The notes beneath the pieces are model-generated. The model searched no databases and was not told the origin of the DNA. It was given only the letters and a program-made list of their open reading frames with translations. Below are positions 12,850-25,074 of a DNA stretch of 64,000 nt, piece by piece. Every line of letters begins with the position of its first letter. Position 1 is the stretch's first letter. Source of the stretch: Bryum argenteum (Eukaryota; Streptophyta; Bryopsida; Bryales; Bryaceae); the NCBI GenBank assembly GCA_037043015.1, contig CM073327.1:7236727-7300726 (forward strand). Reading direction: 5' to 3'. A program made the position numbers and the translations under genes.

Positions 12850-15800
12850 ATGGCGCTCTTGCTATCGAGGAGTTTGATAGGAGCAGCCTCTTTTCAGGAC
12901 AGCGGAATAGGTTTTTGTCCCTGTCTGCATCGAGGAAGTGCACTTCTGGCAAGAAGATCATCACGAAATGGCGAGAATTCTCGAAACGCAACTCTGTCCA
13001 TTCAGTGTCGCGGCAGGGAGCTGCCAGAGGGCGCTACAAGGCAACGCGGTCAAAAGCAAGAACTGCGTCGTAATGCTCTTCAACTCTATCGGACCCGATT
13101 TGCCGCGGCGCTCACAGCCGAACTGGTATATGCTCGTCGCCGAAATTACTGTTATGAAACTGCTTGCTTAGACTACTAGCTCGATTTGAATGATCAAGAG
13201 CTGGCTAGTCATACAGCAAAGTCTTAAGGCAGGAATTTAACGAGATGTTCCAATTCATGTTTTCATATTCATATCTTAGTTCCACAATCTGCGAATTTTC
13301 CGCTTTAAAAGGCTCTATTCTTAAGCTGTAAATACATAGAAACAGATATAGAAGCGTCCAGCGTAATTCCTAAGTTACTACTCTAATGGAAGGAAGGAAT
13401 CGATTGCTTCACTGCACTTCCAACAACTCTGAATTTAGGAGATGTTTCAGCTTGCAATTGCAAAAGTGGATATGACAAGCTCTGTAATTAATGGCATAGT
13501 GCATTCTTGAACTAGGAGAACATAGTCCATATGGAGTTCAATGGTTCAAATTAAGTGAACGGTACTCTGGATTGTGCAGGGATTGATGATATTGTGAGGT
13601 CCGTCAGACGATTGTGCTTGTTTTAAAGACGGATCATATTCTTGTAAAATTGCTTTAATATGTTTGGCAACTTCGTGTGTCAAATGGATCTTTTGTGCAT
13701 CCAGAAAGTAAGTACTGTGTGGAAACGTGAATTTCTCCAATTTTGATCCTAGCTCTCCTCTGCTTTTGCTCTGCATTAACAGTATGCGTGTGTTTGTTAG
13801 GAAGAGGAACTGGAGGCGATGAAAAAAAGATTGAAACAATGGTCGAAACAGCGGCTGCAGACTGAAGGATTTGCATTGTTTGATCTTACAGTTCGTCCAG
13901 ACGGTCGTCTATATAGGTATCTGTTACACTTTTATGGATGGCGTTTGGGTGGCATTAATGATTTTTTCAAAACAGCAATCTGGTCATCTAGAGTTTCAGA
14001 GCAATTGATCCCCTCTTGATCATTTTGTATTTTTTGAGCTCTTATAGTTGAGAAGCACTTCAGCTCCCATTCATTCAATTATGTGCTTCTGAATGTTACA
14101 GGGATCTGATATTTCGGTTTTCTAGTCCTCAAGAGAGAGGCGGTCTTTTACCTTCTCAACATCAATTTAGTCAGGTAGCGTTCCGGCTCAAATATGTTTG
14201 ATTCGGATATTTATGTTGTTCGGAGCTCGAAGTTGATCAAATATCTTATTTAAAATTCCGTGGAGATGATTCTTGGTGGATTGGATGCAGGGGGACATGG
14301 TTGTTATCAGTAGAAAGAATCCGCTTGATGATGAGGACACTGTTATAGAGGGGGTGGTGATGGAGAGAGCTCGCAGGTAACCGTCACCTCCTTTATTTCA
14401 ATGACTAGTTACCTTGTTTCGCTTTTAGATTCTGGTGCATATGGTTAATTAGCTGTAGAAAAACACACAGATTACGTCTCTGTTGTTTCGTGCGTCCATT
14501 AAATGTGTCACGCAATTGAATTGTACCCTGATTGAATACATGTAGTATAGAGCCTTTCTGTTTTTCATGAATAAATATATCGTCCTGTGGGGCAGGTTTT
14601 TGAAGGTCGCAATACCATCATATCAGTCGAAAGGTCTAAATGTGTCGTTAAAGTGGCGCCTCGATCTGTCGGCAAATCGTGTTTCTTATGAACGGTGTAT
14701 GCTAGCAATCGATTGCTTTGCCTCTCCTGAGCTTCGACAGGGCCTTAAGGGGACTCTCCCTCTGCCCACCCCGCCTGCTGCTTCCTCAAACGGCTCAAAA
14801 AACTCTACCAAATCAGAAAAAACCATTACGGTCGGAGAGGGAATTATGGCTGTGAGAGGTTTGATCATGGGAGTTGAGGAAACAAAGGCAAGACTTGGTG
14901 AAGATGCTGCTCTCGAGAGTTTGCCTTCTGAAACCTACATCAATCAAGAGAATTTGACCGTGGCCAAGAGCCCTCCTTCTCGGATAAGTGGAAAGATGTT
15001 TGGTTCGCACAAGGGCAGTGTAAGGGCCTTAGTGCAAACGATGGAGAATGAAATAAATAACAGTCAGAAATCTGCCATTGAAGCAGCTCTGAATCGAAGA
15101 CTCACTCTTTGGCAAGGGCCACCAGGCACAGGGAAAACTCGAACTCTAGTAAGACTCATTACCGCGTTCTGTCGTAGCAAGCAAGGTCAAGTTCTCGCTT
15201 GTGCTGATAGGTATGCACGGTTGACTTGGTTATGGCGGATTACTTAACTTCTTTTTCTGTTTTGCTACTTTTTAATGTTCTTGTTTCTCGAAATTTGGAA
15301 CTAGATGCTATGTTTTTCGTCTAAAGGCCAAGGCACTCGAGGAACAAACCGTTTAGTTTCTTTCTGAAACTTGTGTTAGTAGTAAATTATCAAGACAAAG
15401 CAGCAGAAATTTTCTGCATCATCAGCTGTATTTTTTAGTCACGAGGCATGTGCTTCATCGCTTGATGAACCTACATTGCAGCAATGTGGCAGTTGACAAC
15501 CTCTTGGAAGGCTTGCTGGATCAAGGTTTACGTGTTGTTCGAGTTGGTCAACCTGTTAAGGTGGTTGTTTCTGTCAACCCCTTGCTTAGCTCCTATCTTA
15601 CACCCTCACGAACTCGAGTCACAATTAGTCAGTTGATGAGCCTGATCGTACAATCGGCTGCCTTTGACCAAGTTTCCCTCCATTGAATGTATGGCATGTA
15701 TGGCAGGTTAAGGAGATCCTCCGAGATGCAACACTTGATGCACAGCTTCTGAAACATCCTCTGATGCTCAAAGCTGCGGCATCTAGACAAGCCGCCATAT

Positions 15801-18104
15801 GGCAGAGACAGGAGACAAGGCATATCAATAACAGTAAGAAACGTATCTCAAGTGCCAAACAAGCGACGTCTATGTGGCAGGATTCTGTCGATTTGGAATC
15901 TCAGGCTATCAAAGACATTCTGGACAAGTATGCCTTCTTTTTATTTGAATTGATATTGATTCCGGTCAATGCTTGGAAGTTGTCTCTTCTGCTTCATTCA
16001 GTTCAAAGTTTGATTTATCCCTTCAGAATGTTGATGTTTGATGATACACAGTAACTTTTACCATGTAGGGCGGACGTTGTTACAGCTACATGCGTGGGAT
16101 CTGGTGACGATGTATTGGAGGATAGGCGGTTTCGACTGTGTATCATTGATGAAGCTACGCAAGTACGTCGCAAGTGCATGCGCATATAACTCCTTTGCAT
16201 ATTTTAGAAGCTATCGTTGAGATATCAGTTACCTTCTTCCAGATATCCAATGTGAGATTGAGATAGCGAAGATCACCAAGAGGTCTTCAGCAGTAATTTC
16301 TCTTTTGCTGACATTGTCTCTTATAAATTGGATGGCAGTCATTATTCACTGATCTGGTGACTGATTTTGGATGTAACAGGCTACAGAGCCATCTTGTTTG
16401 ATTCCATTGATGTGGAGTGGAGCTGATACAGTGGTGTTGGTTGGAGATCCTGCTCAACTTCCTCCCACTGTTATCTCGCAACAGGCTGTTGAGGTTGTTT
16501 TCGAGTTACCAAATTCCACGAAACAGTAACCAATAAATAACACTGCACTTCGTTATGCTTAAACAACGTCGAAATGCTGGCCAGGATCAATCGTATTATT
16601 TTCCAAAATATTCGAGTTGGTACTTGGTCTCTCACAGTTACCTATATTCCGTCGGGTGCCATTTGGGGAGGTCAGGGTGGCTTAGCGGTGAGCTTATTCG
16701 AGCATATTCAGCAGTGCGGTGTTACTCCTCACTTGCTCGATACACAATACAGGTGCACCCTGGACCTTGAGATCTTCAGGTGTAGTGTCCAATATATATT
16801 TATATTTGCAATTAACACTGTCAGGGCAGGAGGTCCGGTGGATGGAAAAGACTACGGAACATTATTTCTCTCTGCCTCTTACATCTGTACTCAAGCATCT
16901 GTGATTATTCATAGCCTGAATAGGATGTCTTCACTCTTTCAATTTAAAAAGAAATTACTTGGTACTTAGGTTCCACACTTTACCACGCAGGTTTTTGATC
17001 TCATCTTTTCAAAGTGAAGCCCATTCCGCAAGGGTTAGTCTGTTCTACTTCTACCACCGGTAAGGAGGTGCTAATATAATGTCATCGATCTCATTGCAGA
17101 ATGCACCCCGCAGTGGCAGCTTGGCCATCTCGCACCTTTTATGAGAATCGGCTTGTATCTCAACCTTCACCATCTGATAGACCTGCACCAAAAGGGTGAG
17201 ATACTTGTAGAATCATTCAGTTACATATCGACGTTGATCAATGCAGTTATGGAAAAACATTCCTTCGAGTGCAGGTCATTCGATAATATGTGTGGTTTTA
17301 CAGACTGCGTTGGCCCAATCCTTCGAAACCTCTCCTCTTCGTAGACTCCGTCGACGGCGAGGAGGAGACAACTGCAGAAGGCTACTCTTGGCGAAACCGT
17401 CAAGAAGCAAGTATAGTTATGGACATCGTTAAACAACTGCTCAGTGACCCTGACATCTCAGGGGACATTGGCGTCATATCACCATATGCTGCTCAGGTAT
17501 GCCCCACTTCGTGCTGTCAATAATTCTCTTGTTACAGTTAAGTCAGCATTAGTATCGACTTCTTTGTTAATACTTCGAGTCATATGGCAGCACTCCAAAG
17601 AGGCGCATATGTCGAAAGCTCACATCTCCAAGCTCAGACTTACCTTGTTGACGTTCCACAGGTGCGATTGCTACGAGACTTGCTACTTGTCGTAGAAAAG
17701 CAAGACCCTGATAAATATATCAATGTAGAAGTTGCAACTGTGGACGGCTTTCAAGGTCGAGAAAAGGAGGTACCAACCATACTGCTTCCAAGTTTTGTCA
17801 TTGCAGAGATTAGAAATAGGCTCTGAGCACGCAGAACATCGTTTAAACTGCTTGCATTCTGATTTCTTATGACAAATGACAGGTGATTGTGTTTAGCACT
17901 GTCCGTTGTAATGAGGAAAGACGGCTTGGATTCGTGACTGATCCGAGGCGTATGAACGTTGCCTTCACTCGTGCAAAACGTGGTTTGGTTGTTGTGGGCA
18001 GCAGCGCCACATTATCATCAAACAAATATTGGGCTTCTTGGTTGAAGTACATGAAAGATCAGAATTTAGCAGTTGACAGTGGTAGTTCCTTTGTAACCAA
18101 GTAG
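12850..18104 (+). CDS. Superfamily 1 (UPF1/IGHMBP2-like) RNA/DNA helicase, probably organelle-targeted
   Basis: Fourteen exons: 12850-13125, 13801-13916, 14102-14174, 14291-14376, 14596-15210, 15482-15560, 15707-15927, 16069-16162, 16380-16493, 16676-16752, 17100-17195, 17304-17496, 17662-17769, 17883-18104. All phases agree and give 789 residues. SF1B motifs are complete: Walker A GPPGTGKT (about 358-365), DEATQ (about 516-520), LVGDPAQLPPTV, LLDTQYRMHP, VATVDGFQGREKEV and RRMNVAFTRAKR. The upstream block MKKRLKQWSKQRLQTEGFAL and VISRKNPLDDEDTVIEG match the plant relative At5g35970 better than cytosolic IGHMBP2. The first roughly 50 residues (MALLLSRSLIGAASF, rich in Ser and Arg, poor in acidic residues) look like a plastid or mitochondrial transit peptide. 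The ATG at 12850 is chosen because its frame joins exon 2 in phase. The exact substrate is unknown. Confidence 0.93.
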
Positions 18105-18228
18105 TTATAGCGCAGTCTGAAGGCTAATGTTTCGTCTGGTGGAAATGTATTGGACGTGCTACGACTTAATTCTTCAAGGGATCAACATAGGTCATCTAAG
18201 GTAACATGCTCAGAAACCAAGCACATTT

Positions 18229-18362
18229 CGTTTGAGCAAGTTCCTCGTGGAGTGGTAGAAGCAATTTCTTTGGGAGAATGTGCAAACATTGCGAGCGTTT
18301 GAGCAAGTTCCTCGTGGAGTGGTGAAAGCAATTCCTTTGGGAGAATGTGCAAACATTGCGAG
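18229..18362 (+). repeat. Two-copy 67-bp tandem duplication in the helicase 3' flank
   Basis: Units 18229-18295 and 18296-18362 both begin CGTTTGAGCAAGTTCCTCGT and both contain GGGAGAATGTGCAAACATTG. They differ at only a few positions, so the duplication is fairly recent. It starts about 125 bases after the stop codon. Confidence 0.85.
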
Positions 18363-19007
18363 AGCAGTGATGAAGGATTCAAACTCTTTCAACTTTTCTT
18401 TGTTGAATTATTAACTTTGGAAAGTTATGTTACAGGTGTCTCTTAATTCGATCAAGTTGAAGAAAAAATATCTTTGAGGTTTGGTTTTGGAGTTTTGGGA
18501 TCTGGGGTCAAGTTCAGGACCTTTGCAATGTGGGGTTTCTCAAGGACAGGGTCTCATCACATCACGTAGAAATGAACATAAAAATATTGAGCAATATTGT
18601 TTGGGAGGGTAATTTTTTTTTTTTAATTTAAATACCTTGAATCGGAAACCTAACACCCAAACCAAACCTCGAAACTAAACTCCAGTTACCCGGATGTGGT
18701 GAGACCCTGACCGCAGGGTAGGTGGGTAACCGGGTAATGACCTCATCCAGGTGTTCTAGAAACTGCAGTCTACTACAATTCAAGTATGGACAACTGTGAA
18801 GGTCATTAAAGCCATTGCCCTTGATGACTCGACATTTGATATGCACTTTGTTGCTTATAATTCCCGACACTTGGGAACTCAAATACAGTAGGGTAAGTAC
18901 ACCTAAATCTGGATGGCCCCATAACCGGACACCCCATAATGAAGATTTCCTTGAATTTCCTTAGTGCATTCCCACCCATGGAAAAGTGAACTGTAAACTA
19001 GATGTAC

Positions 19008-19068
19008 AGTAGTTCAGTTCAGGGCGGAAATGCCCCACCAACTGGTAAAACCCCTGAACTGAACTACT
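19008..19068. repeat. Perfect 17-bp inverted repeat (hairpin)
   Basis: AGTAGTTCAGTTCAGGG at 19008-19024 is the exact reverse complement of 19052-19068, with a 27-base loop. A related phrase, TTCAGTTCAGGGTGCCC, lies near 19374. It may be the core of a small foldback element; no target duplication was found. Confidence 0.75.
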
Positions 19069-20144
19069 ATTCATCCATATTTCTCAGTGTGACCTGCAAA
19101 AGCGAGCCCTTTTGCAGGGAAGAAGGCTTACTTGAACTACAAATAAGACAAAATTGATATTGCTCTGGAGGAAACTACGGGGCTTGGTTTTTGCCCTGCA
19201 GGGTGAATTAGTCCTTCCGTATACATGACATGTACATGACCACATCATATAACAAAATTTTGCTTCAACCTCCTTTTTCACCCACCACAACTCAATCATG
19301 AGTTCATGGGTGGGGCTCCTCCTCTGCCCTCACTATTCAGAGTGATGGATTTCAGTAGATGCGTATGCTGGATTCAGTTCAGGGTGCCCTATGGGTGGGC
19401 ATGCCCTTAGAGTTTATGTTATTGCCAAAACAACAAATCATTTTAATCTCTAAAGGAGAGTGAAGCCCAAAACGAAACGAGACACCCCATAATGAAGATA
19501 AAATAAAATATTCATCAATGACTTTAAATTATTGGCTTCTAATAGTAAAAAATACCTCATGTTTGAAATCCTCCCAAAAATATCTGCCTTCACTAAAATA
19601 CATCCCATAAAATCATTGTATGGGCCTACAATGTTTTACCACACAAAATAGACTTGATTTGAGACACAACCCAAAGAAAGAATTTATGGCCCTCCAAAGT
19701 TTGTGCCCCTCATCCAAAATGTCATTTTTGACATAGGGTTAAAGGATATAGCTCTAAGACACTCTTTGAGTAAACATGAACCAATGATACAAAAAAATCC
19801 ATCAAATACCTAGATTTTAGATATGTAAGAACCCCCCAAATCTAGTACGATACTAGATTCACATGAACACTACTCTAAATCCCAAGCATCCACAATCACA
19901 ATATCCTCCAAAATAAAAAAGTGCCAAAATCCCCACCAAAATATCTACTAAATGCTTTTGAGTGAAAAGAAGAAGACCTACGGTCCCTTTTTGAGGCCGA
20001 CGTGGACTTATGCAAGCCCCACACTAATTGTCTTCGGAAGTTTCCAGTCCCTTTCAGTTCCTACCTGTCTGATAAGAATTCCACCTCACTAGAATTCCTT
20101 CGGTACTTTCCGTCCCACGCAAGTACAACACCTTTTCCATATCA

Positions 20145-20440
20145 TTAACCCTTAAATGCCCAAGGAAGCCACAGGGGCTTTTTTTCCAACAAAATTTGCT
20201 TTGTAGCTCTCACTGTACTAAACTTTTTACTTATATTTTGATGACAAATTGGTCACCTTCTTATGATGCATTCAGAAAGTAAAATTTTACAATATGAGTG
20301 CTTTTGTGCTTTGAAAGGATTGTGGTAGGTAGGTTGGGGTTGTACATAACCTTGTAGGAGGTTGCAAGCTCATCATTGATTGGTTCATTCATGATGCTCA
20401 AGTTCCAAAAGATGTTGTGATCGAATTTTGGGTTGCTCGT
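20145..20440 (+). mobile_element. Left part of a TTAA-type MITE-like element
   Basis: It opens with TTAA followed by CCCTTAAATGCCCAAGG, close to the terminal repeats of the complete TTAA elements at 35912-36136 and 63292-63718. The next 285 bases are shared in direct orientation with 25075-25370, including GATTGTGGTAGGTAGGTTGG. The right terminus is not visible, so the element appears truncated. Confidence 0.6.
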
Positions 20441-21000
20441 TTCGGCTACCCTTGAAATGGTAGGTATCTCTATTGTGCAATGTATATTCATTTGATGTTG
20501 CATTTTCACTTTTCTCTAAAGTTGTGGTGCTTGCTCAGAATTAGCTTCCCAAAATAAGTGCCCATTTTTCTTTAAAGGCCCGGATCTTTTAATTTTTATA
20601 TTTAAGAACTCGAAGCTTTTTAGTATAACTTCTTGTACAAGATCATACTACTTTTTTTCCCCTCCATAATATCTCATAAGAAATTCAATAATTCACTCGT
20701 CGACATAAAATAAAGTTGAAGCTTCCTACCCCCTTTGACCTCTACGGGCTAAATACTATATATTCACTCTCCAAGTGTATATTAATCAAATTAGAGACTA
20801 AATAAATTCTTATTATCCCCCTATTCAATTTGGTGAAAGAAAAATTTATTACAAAAAGAAGAAATATACTAACCCTCAAAATGAAAGCTTAAGCGATTCA
20901 ACTTCATTCCAATAAAATTTTCATGAAGGGGAATTTTACTAAATTTCTAATACTATAAAAATAAAGTAAAAGTAAAAGTAAAATTATACACATAATAAAA
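20441..21000. other. AT-rich intergenic DNA upstream of the NTF2-like gene
   Basis: No open frame or repeat could be supported here. It probably contains distal promoter sequence of the gene that follows. Confidence 0.4.
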
Positions 21001-21007
21001 GCTCCAG

Positions 21008-21015
21008 TATATATA
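21008..21015 (+). promoter_or_regulatory. Candidate TATA box of the NTF2-like gene
   Basis: TATATATA in a local GC-richer context, about 280 bases before the open frame. A second candidate (CTATAAGG) lies at about 21159. Which one is used cannot be told from sequence. Confidence 0.35.
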
Positions 21016-21288
21016 CATAGACCCGATTGCATCAAGCTCGGATATAGATCCCTGATACAACACCACCGCCTTCAAACGCGTAACGACCCACCCACGGTAA
21101 CCCATCACCGCGTAACAACCTCCTCGGTGGTTGACAAGGTACCTTCCGGCAGTTTTGCCTATAAGGTGTTCCTCTCTCCCGTCGTTTGGAGACTCCGAGA
21201 CCTTCACGCCCTTGGCTGATCTCTCATTTCTTTATTACAATCTCGTGTCCGTGCTTCTTCGATCTTTGTCGTCCGTCGTCACCGATTT

Positions 21289-21852
21289 GTGAGGATTTTG
21301 CTCGGTTCGGAAAAGCTGGCAGAAAGTGAAGAGGAGGGAGGATCAGCGCTGGAGCATGCCAACGAGGGGCTGGTACGCGAGCTCTACACGGCGCTAGCGT
21401 CGGGCGATGCATCGAGAGTGGGCGAATTAGTGGACGAGGATTTGGAGTGGTGGTTCTATGGACCACGGCGCGAGCAGCACATGATGCGCTTGCTCACTGG
21501 TGTTACTTCGTGTGACACCTTCGCCTTCCAGCTGACGAGCATTCGCGGCATAGGCAACAGGGTTTTCGTGGAAGGAGAGGCTCCAAAAGCGAGCTCGAAA
21601 CGAGGAGCCGGAGCCGGCGCCGGTTCTGCTTCCGGTTCTACTGTCTACTGGGTGCATATATGGACGCTTAAGGAGAATCGCATCACGCAACTGCGCGAGT
21701 ATTTCAACACCGCCATCCTGGTGACCGATCTCAAGCCTACTACTCCTACCCCGCACGAGATCCAGCACCATCCGTGCGTCCCGCTCTGGCAGAACCACCT
21801 GTGGAAGTCTAAAGAAGGCCGGGAGCTTCCAGGCCTCATCCTGGCGATCTGA
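21289..21852 (+). CDS. Wound-induced protein 1 (WUN1)-like NTF2-fold protein, start codon not found
   Basis: The frame to the stop at 21850-21852 carries the plant WUN1/SnoaL-like hallmarks in order: ELYTALASGDASRVGELV, DLEWWFYGP, MMRLLTG, VYWVHIWTLKENRITQLREY, FNTAILVTD, and the C-terminal PGLILAI that ends this family. Members are small single-domain proteins of the NTF2-like cone fold, often stress- or wound-responsive; their biochemical role is not settled. The annotated left end is only the limit of confident reading: the frame stays open back to about 21220 but contains no ATG before 21481, which would remove the WWF core. The true start is therefore probably in an upstream exon, with a pyrimidine-rich acceptor region near 21245-21295. 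A glycine/alanine/serine-rich insert lies between the two halves of the fold. Confidence 0.85.
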   Translation: MRILLGSEKLAESEEEGGSALEHANEGLVRELYTALASGDASRVGELVDEDLEWWFYGPRREQHMMRLLTGVTSCDTFAFQLTSIRGIGNRVFVEGEAPKASSKRGAGAGAGSASGSTVYWVHIWTLKENRITQLREYFNTAILVTDLKPTTPTPHEIQHHPCVPLWQNHLWKSKEGRELPGLILAI

Positions 21853-22029
21853 TCATTATCATCGCTGGTTTCGTACATCGTCATTAAGATGTAGATCCTC
21901 ATGGCTCCTCGTCCTGGTCGCCTATATAGATAAATAATTGGATCATATACACCTACCTACCTTTTTTGGATTTTGCTTGAAAATTAGGGTTCCACATCAC
22001 CGGACATACATACCTTGTTTGAAGCTATG

Positions 22030-22540
22030 GCTTCTCTTAGTACTTTCGACTTTGTATTGTTGTTTAACTACATGCTTAATAAATCATATATGCATGAACA
22101 CTTCGTCGTCCTCGTTGCCTTGAAAGCTGAGATTGCTTTTCAGGTAATTCTTGCATTGACCGTTGTTCGGGTCCTTTTTCTGTACCTGTTCTTTGGGTAT
22201 GGCTTTTCGACTATATTGTTGTTTATCTACAGGATTGATGAATCATAAGAATACTGTGTCGTCCTGTCCATCGTCCTGTCCATCTTGAGTCTATCGCCTC
22301 GACTATAACTGTTGCTTCGAAAGCTGCGATCGCTTTTCAGGTATTGCTTCCATTGACCACTGTTCGGTTCCTCTAGTGTACCGTACTTAGCTATGACTTC
22401 CTTTTCTTTTCGACTATGTATTGTTGTTAGAGGTTTAATAAATCATTTATGTACGAACAGACTGTCTACCGAGTCTATCTCGTTTTGATCGTTGATCATG
22501 ACTGTTACAAAAACGACATTGCAAAGAATGGTCGAAAAGA
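22030..22540 (+). repeat. Three degenerate tandem copies (about 170 bp) downstream of the NTF2-like gene
   Basis: Copies start near 22040, 22203 and 22406. Each carries a TTTCGACT...TATTGTTGTT phrase, then TAATAAATCAT or TGATGAATCAT. The first two also have GAAAGCTG(A/C)GAT(C/T)GCTTTTCAGGTA followed by a CATTGACC(G/A)..GTTCGG phrase. Divergence is high, so this is an old local duplication. Confidence 0.6.
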
Positions 22541-23050
22541 GGACTTCTGAGAATTCGGAAGCTTTACGCAGGTAGTCCTCAACATTGACTAATGTTGTCC
22601 ATCTTGTTCGGTTTCTTTTCCGTGCAAATAACTTGCCATGCGGGGCACATGTTGTGTGTACTCCAAACGTTGAGGGAATGTTGGAGCACCATGATTCCTT
22701 CCAACATTCCTCGGAGGGTCCCGCCCTGTAGAATCTTTCGAGGAATCTGTCGGATTATTCAATGTAATTGTTTGAGGTATCTGTCGGACTAATCAATGTG
22801 AATAACCACAGTTCGTAACATGTGATCACATGCCGGGAATCCTCTCTCGAGGTATGGCCAGACCAGTTAGTGCATGACATTGATGGTGGTCCAGACGAAC
22901 TTTCTTTCGATTGAGAGGTATGAGATTAGCATGAATCTGGAGGTCGGGTTGGGTGGTACAGAGGCATCCGGGAATTAGTGCACGGATATTCGATTGTTGT
23001 GGAAAAAGCTCGGTGACTGGAAGTCTACAGTTGCTGTATCACTCACTTTG
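22541..23050. other. Intergenic region with a short internal duplication
   Basis: Two imperfect copies of a phrase containing AATCTGTCGGATTATTCAAT and TATCTGTCGGACTAATCAAT lie at about 22740-22800. I see no gene. Confidence 0.4.
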
Positions 23051-23054
23051 ACTA

Positions 23055-23495
23055 AGGTAGGAGTGGTGAAAACCGTCTGAATTTCAGCTTTGCATACTTG
23101 GAATAGTGGTGTAAAATTTTAATTATTTTTCCATGGTCTGCAAAGCTAGTGCAAATCCATCCCAAAAAAAAAAACATTTTTTGAGCAATCCTATAATATC
23201 CTATGAATTTTTGAATCTCGAGTCTTAGGAGTCCCACTACCCAAACATAGAGTGCTGGCTTTTTTGCAAGGTTGTATTCCGAAAATTGTGGATTGAATGT
23301 CCCAAAATGAATTAAAATAGGTTCAGGAACTGACATAGGAGTTGTCTAAAACCGTTCAGCATGCATGGTGGGAGCTAAAAACAGTGGATGATTCTCAAAA
23401 CCTGTCCGTTTACCATGAACGGACGGTTTTACATACCCTACCCATAAACCTACTGTGCGGTTTTTGGGGCTGGACGGTTTTCACGACTCCTACCT
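23055..23495. mobile_element. MITE with 23-bp terminal inverted repeats and TA target duplication
   Basis: The left end AGGTAGGAGTGGTGAAAACC matches the reverse complement of the right end (AGGTAGGAGTCGTGAAAACC) with one mismatch, extending to 23 bases. Both ends are flanked by TA (23053-23054 and 23496-23497). The 441-bp element has no transposase frame. The TA duplication suggests a Tc1/mariner-type non-autonomous element. Confidence 0.75.
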
Positions 23496-23497
23496 TA

Positions 23498-25070
23498 TTC
23501 AGTGGAACTGTTGCAGGTGGGTGGGGGCGCTTTTGGGAGGGGCGCCCACTTCTAGTTGTTGGTGAGTCACGGTTTGGGTGCCGGACGGTTTTCCTGATAT
23601 TGTGGCTTCCTGAGTTTTGCATGGGAACTTTATGATATATTGGTTCAGTGGCACTCCTGTGCTGCTCCTCCCTTTTTGTGGAAAGTGCAGGTTACCATGA
23701 AGGAGGCTTTTTGTGTCATTGAAAGCTTGTGGTGGTTCATGGTGATTTGATGTACGTGTGAAGTAGCTTTTTGGACTCTTGTCAGCATGAGAACTTCGGT
23801 TGAACAATTTTGTGGAAGTTTCTTATTTCTTGGAATTGTTGTTGGCAATCATGTTGCCACCAATTCTATACGTATACTATGCCTTATCAATCCATCATAA
23901 ACTTGTACTTTATCAACCCCAAAAGTTCTAACTCAAAAGGACCTTATTTCTCACATTGAAGATGATTATTCTCAATAAGCCCTCCAAGTTTGACCACACG
24001 TACCTTATGGAGTTTATAAGTTGGGTCTCTTTTTGAGATGGAATATCATCAACTCATATACCGTACTTGCACTTTCTTCATACAAAAGTAATTAGCTTTA
24101 CGAAAAATAATTTCCCTAGAATTTTGATAGAGATATTTCTCGACGACATATTAATCCCTTAAGTCATAATTGACTGCATTGTGGTCAAATTGGTTGAGTA
24201 AGATTTGCAATATTTGTCGGAATAGAAACTTTGACTCAATATATCTCAAGATCCGTGTAGTGAAATTTGATAAAAATTGATGAGCAGACTAATAAAAACA
24301 AAATCCTACGGTTTAAATTTCCCAAAATCAAGATTATTGTTTTTATTATTTGTTTAACGGATTTGAAATATGACTGTCTTGAGGAGCATTGTAGAGCTTC
24401 TCCTTGAGGGGTTAATTCATAAGAAGCTAAATTAGGTGCAAGTCCCTTCACTTGGCATGAATGAAAGCACGATAAGTATGGACTGCAACCATTTCATGAC
24501 ACTGCGAAAAACAAGCTGTATGATCCACAAGCTCAAATAAGTGAACTTTCACGTACAGAAGCTTTTCACAAGCCGGAAGTGGAAATAGTGAGTGGCACTC
24601 CTGAAATTGGAAGCTATTAAAAATTTATGGTAGAGCATCCAAAAATGGCGCAGTGCTGAAAATGGAGCCCTAGTAATCTTCACTGTTACTTACATAATAG
24701 CTTCTCCATACAATAGTACCATGTACACACTGCAAAGATTATCAAGATTACTTACTGTAGTAGAGTCGAAAAATGATGATTCCACTTGCTCTAGTTTTCT
24801 TCTAATTTTCCCCATGCACAAAAATTGCTTGCACCGGCAACATTCCTGTAGATTTTCTGTGCTGAAAATTGCGCCATTATAGGACACCTTCCCATATGCA
24901 TGGAGGCACACCAAATTCCTCTCAACTTTGGCTTTTTCTCTTCTCCTTTTGACATTTGTTCCCTAGTAAAGTGGCCAATTATTATATATATTAAAGAAAA
25001 ATAAATAAAAATAAATCACTGCACAATACATGATAGCCCGTGGATTAGTTCTGTTGAGATAGTCATCTCC
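23498..25070. other. AT-rich intergenic DNA, no gene seen
   Basis: Short open frames on both strands show no recognisable domain, coherent splice structure or homology to other parts of the window. Confidence 0.45.
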
Positions 25071-25074
25071 CGTT

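Larger units (their letters stand above)
18105..20140. other. Intergenic region downstream of the helicase gene
   Basis: This holds the helicase 3' untranslated region (with a 67-bp tandem duplication) and then AT-rich DNA. A strong hairpin lies at 19008-19068. The 18-base phrase ACACCCCATAATGAAGAT recurs near 18935 and 19482, suggesting a decayed repeat between them. I see no supported gene. Confidence 0.5.

Noticed and set aside
12834-13073. Alternative ATG at 12834 for the helicase
   Set aside because: That frame does not reach the exon 1 donor in a phase compatible with exon 2; the 12850 frame does.
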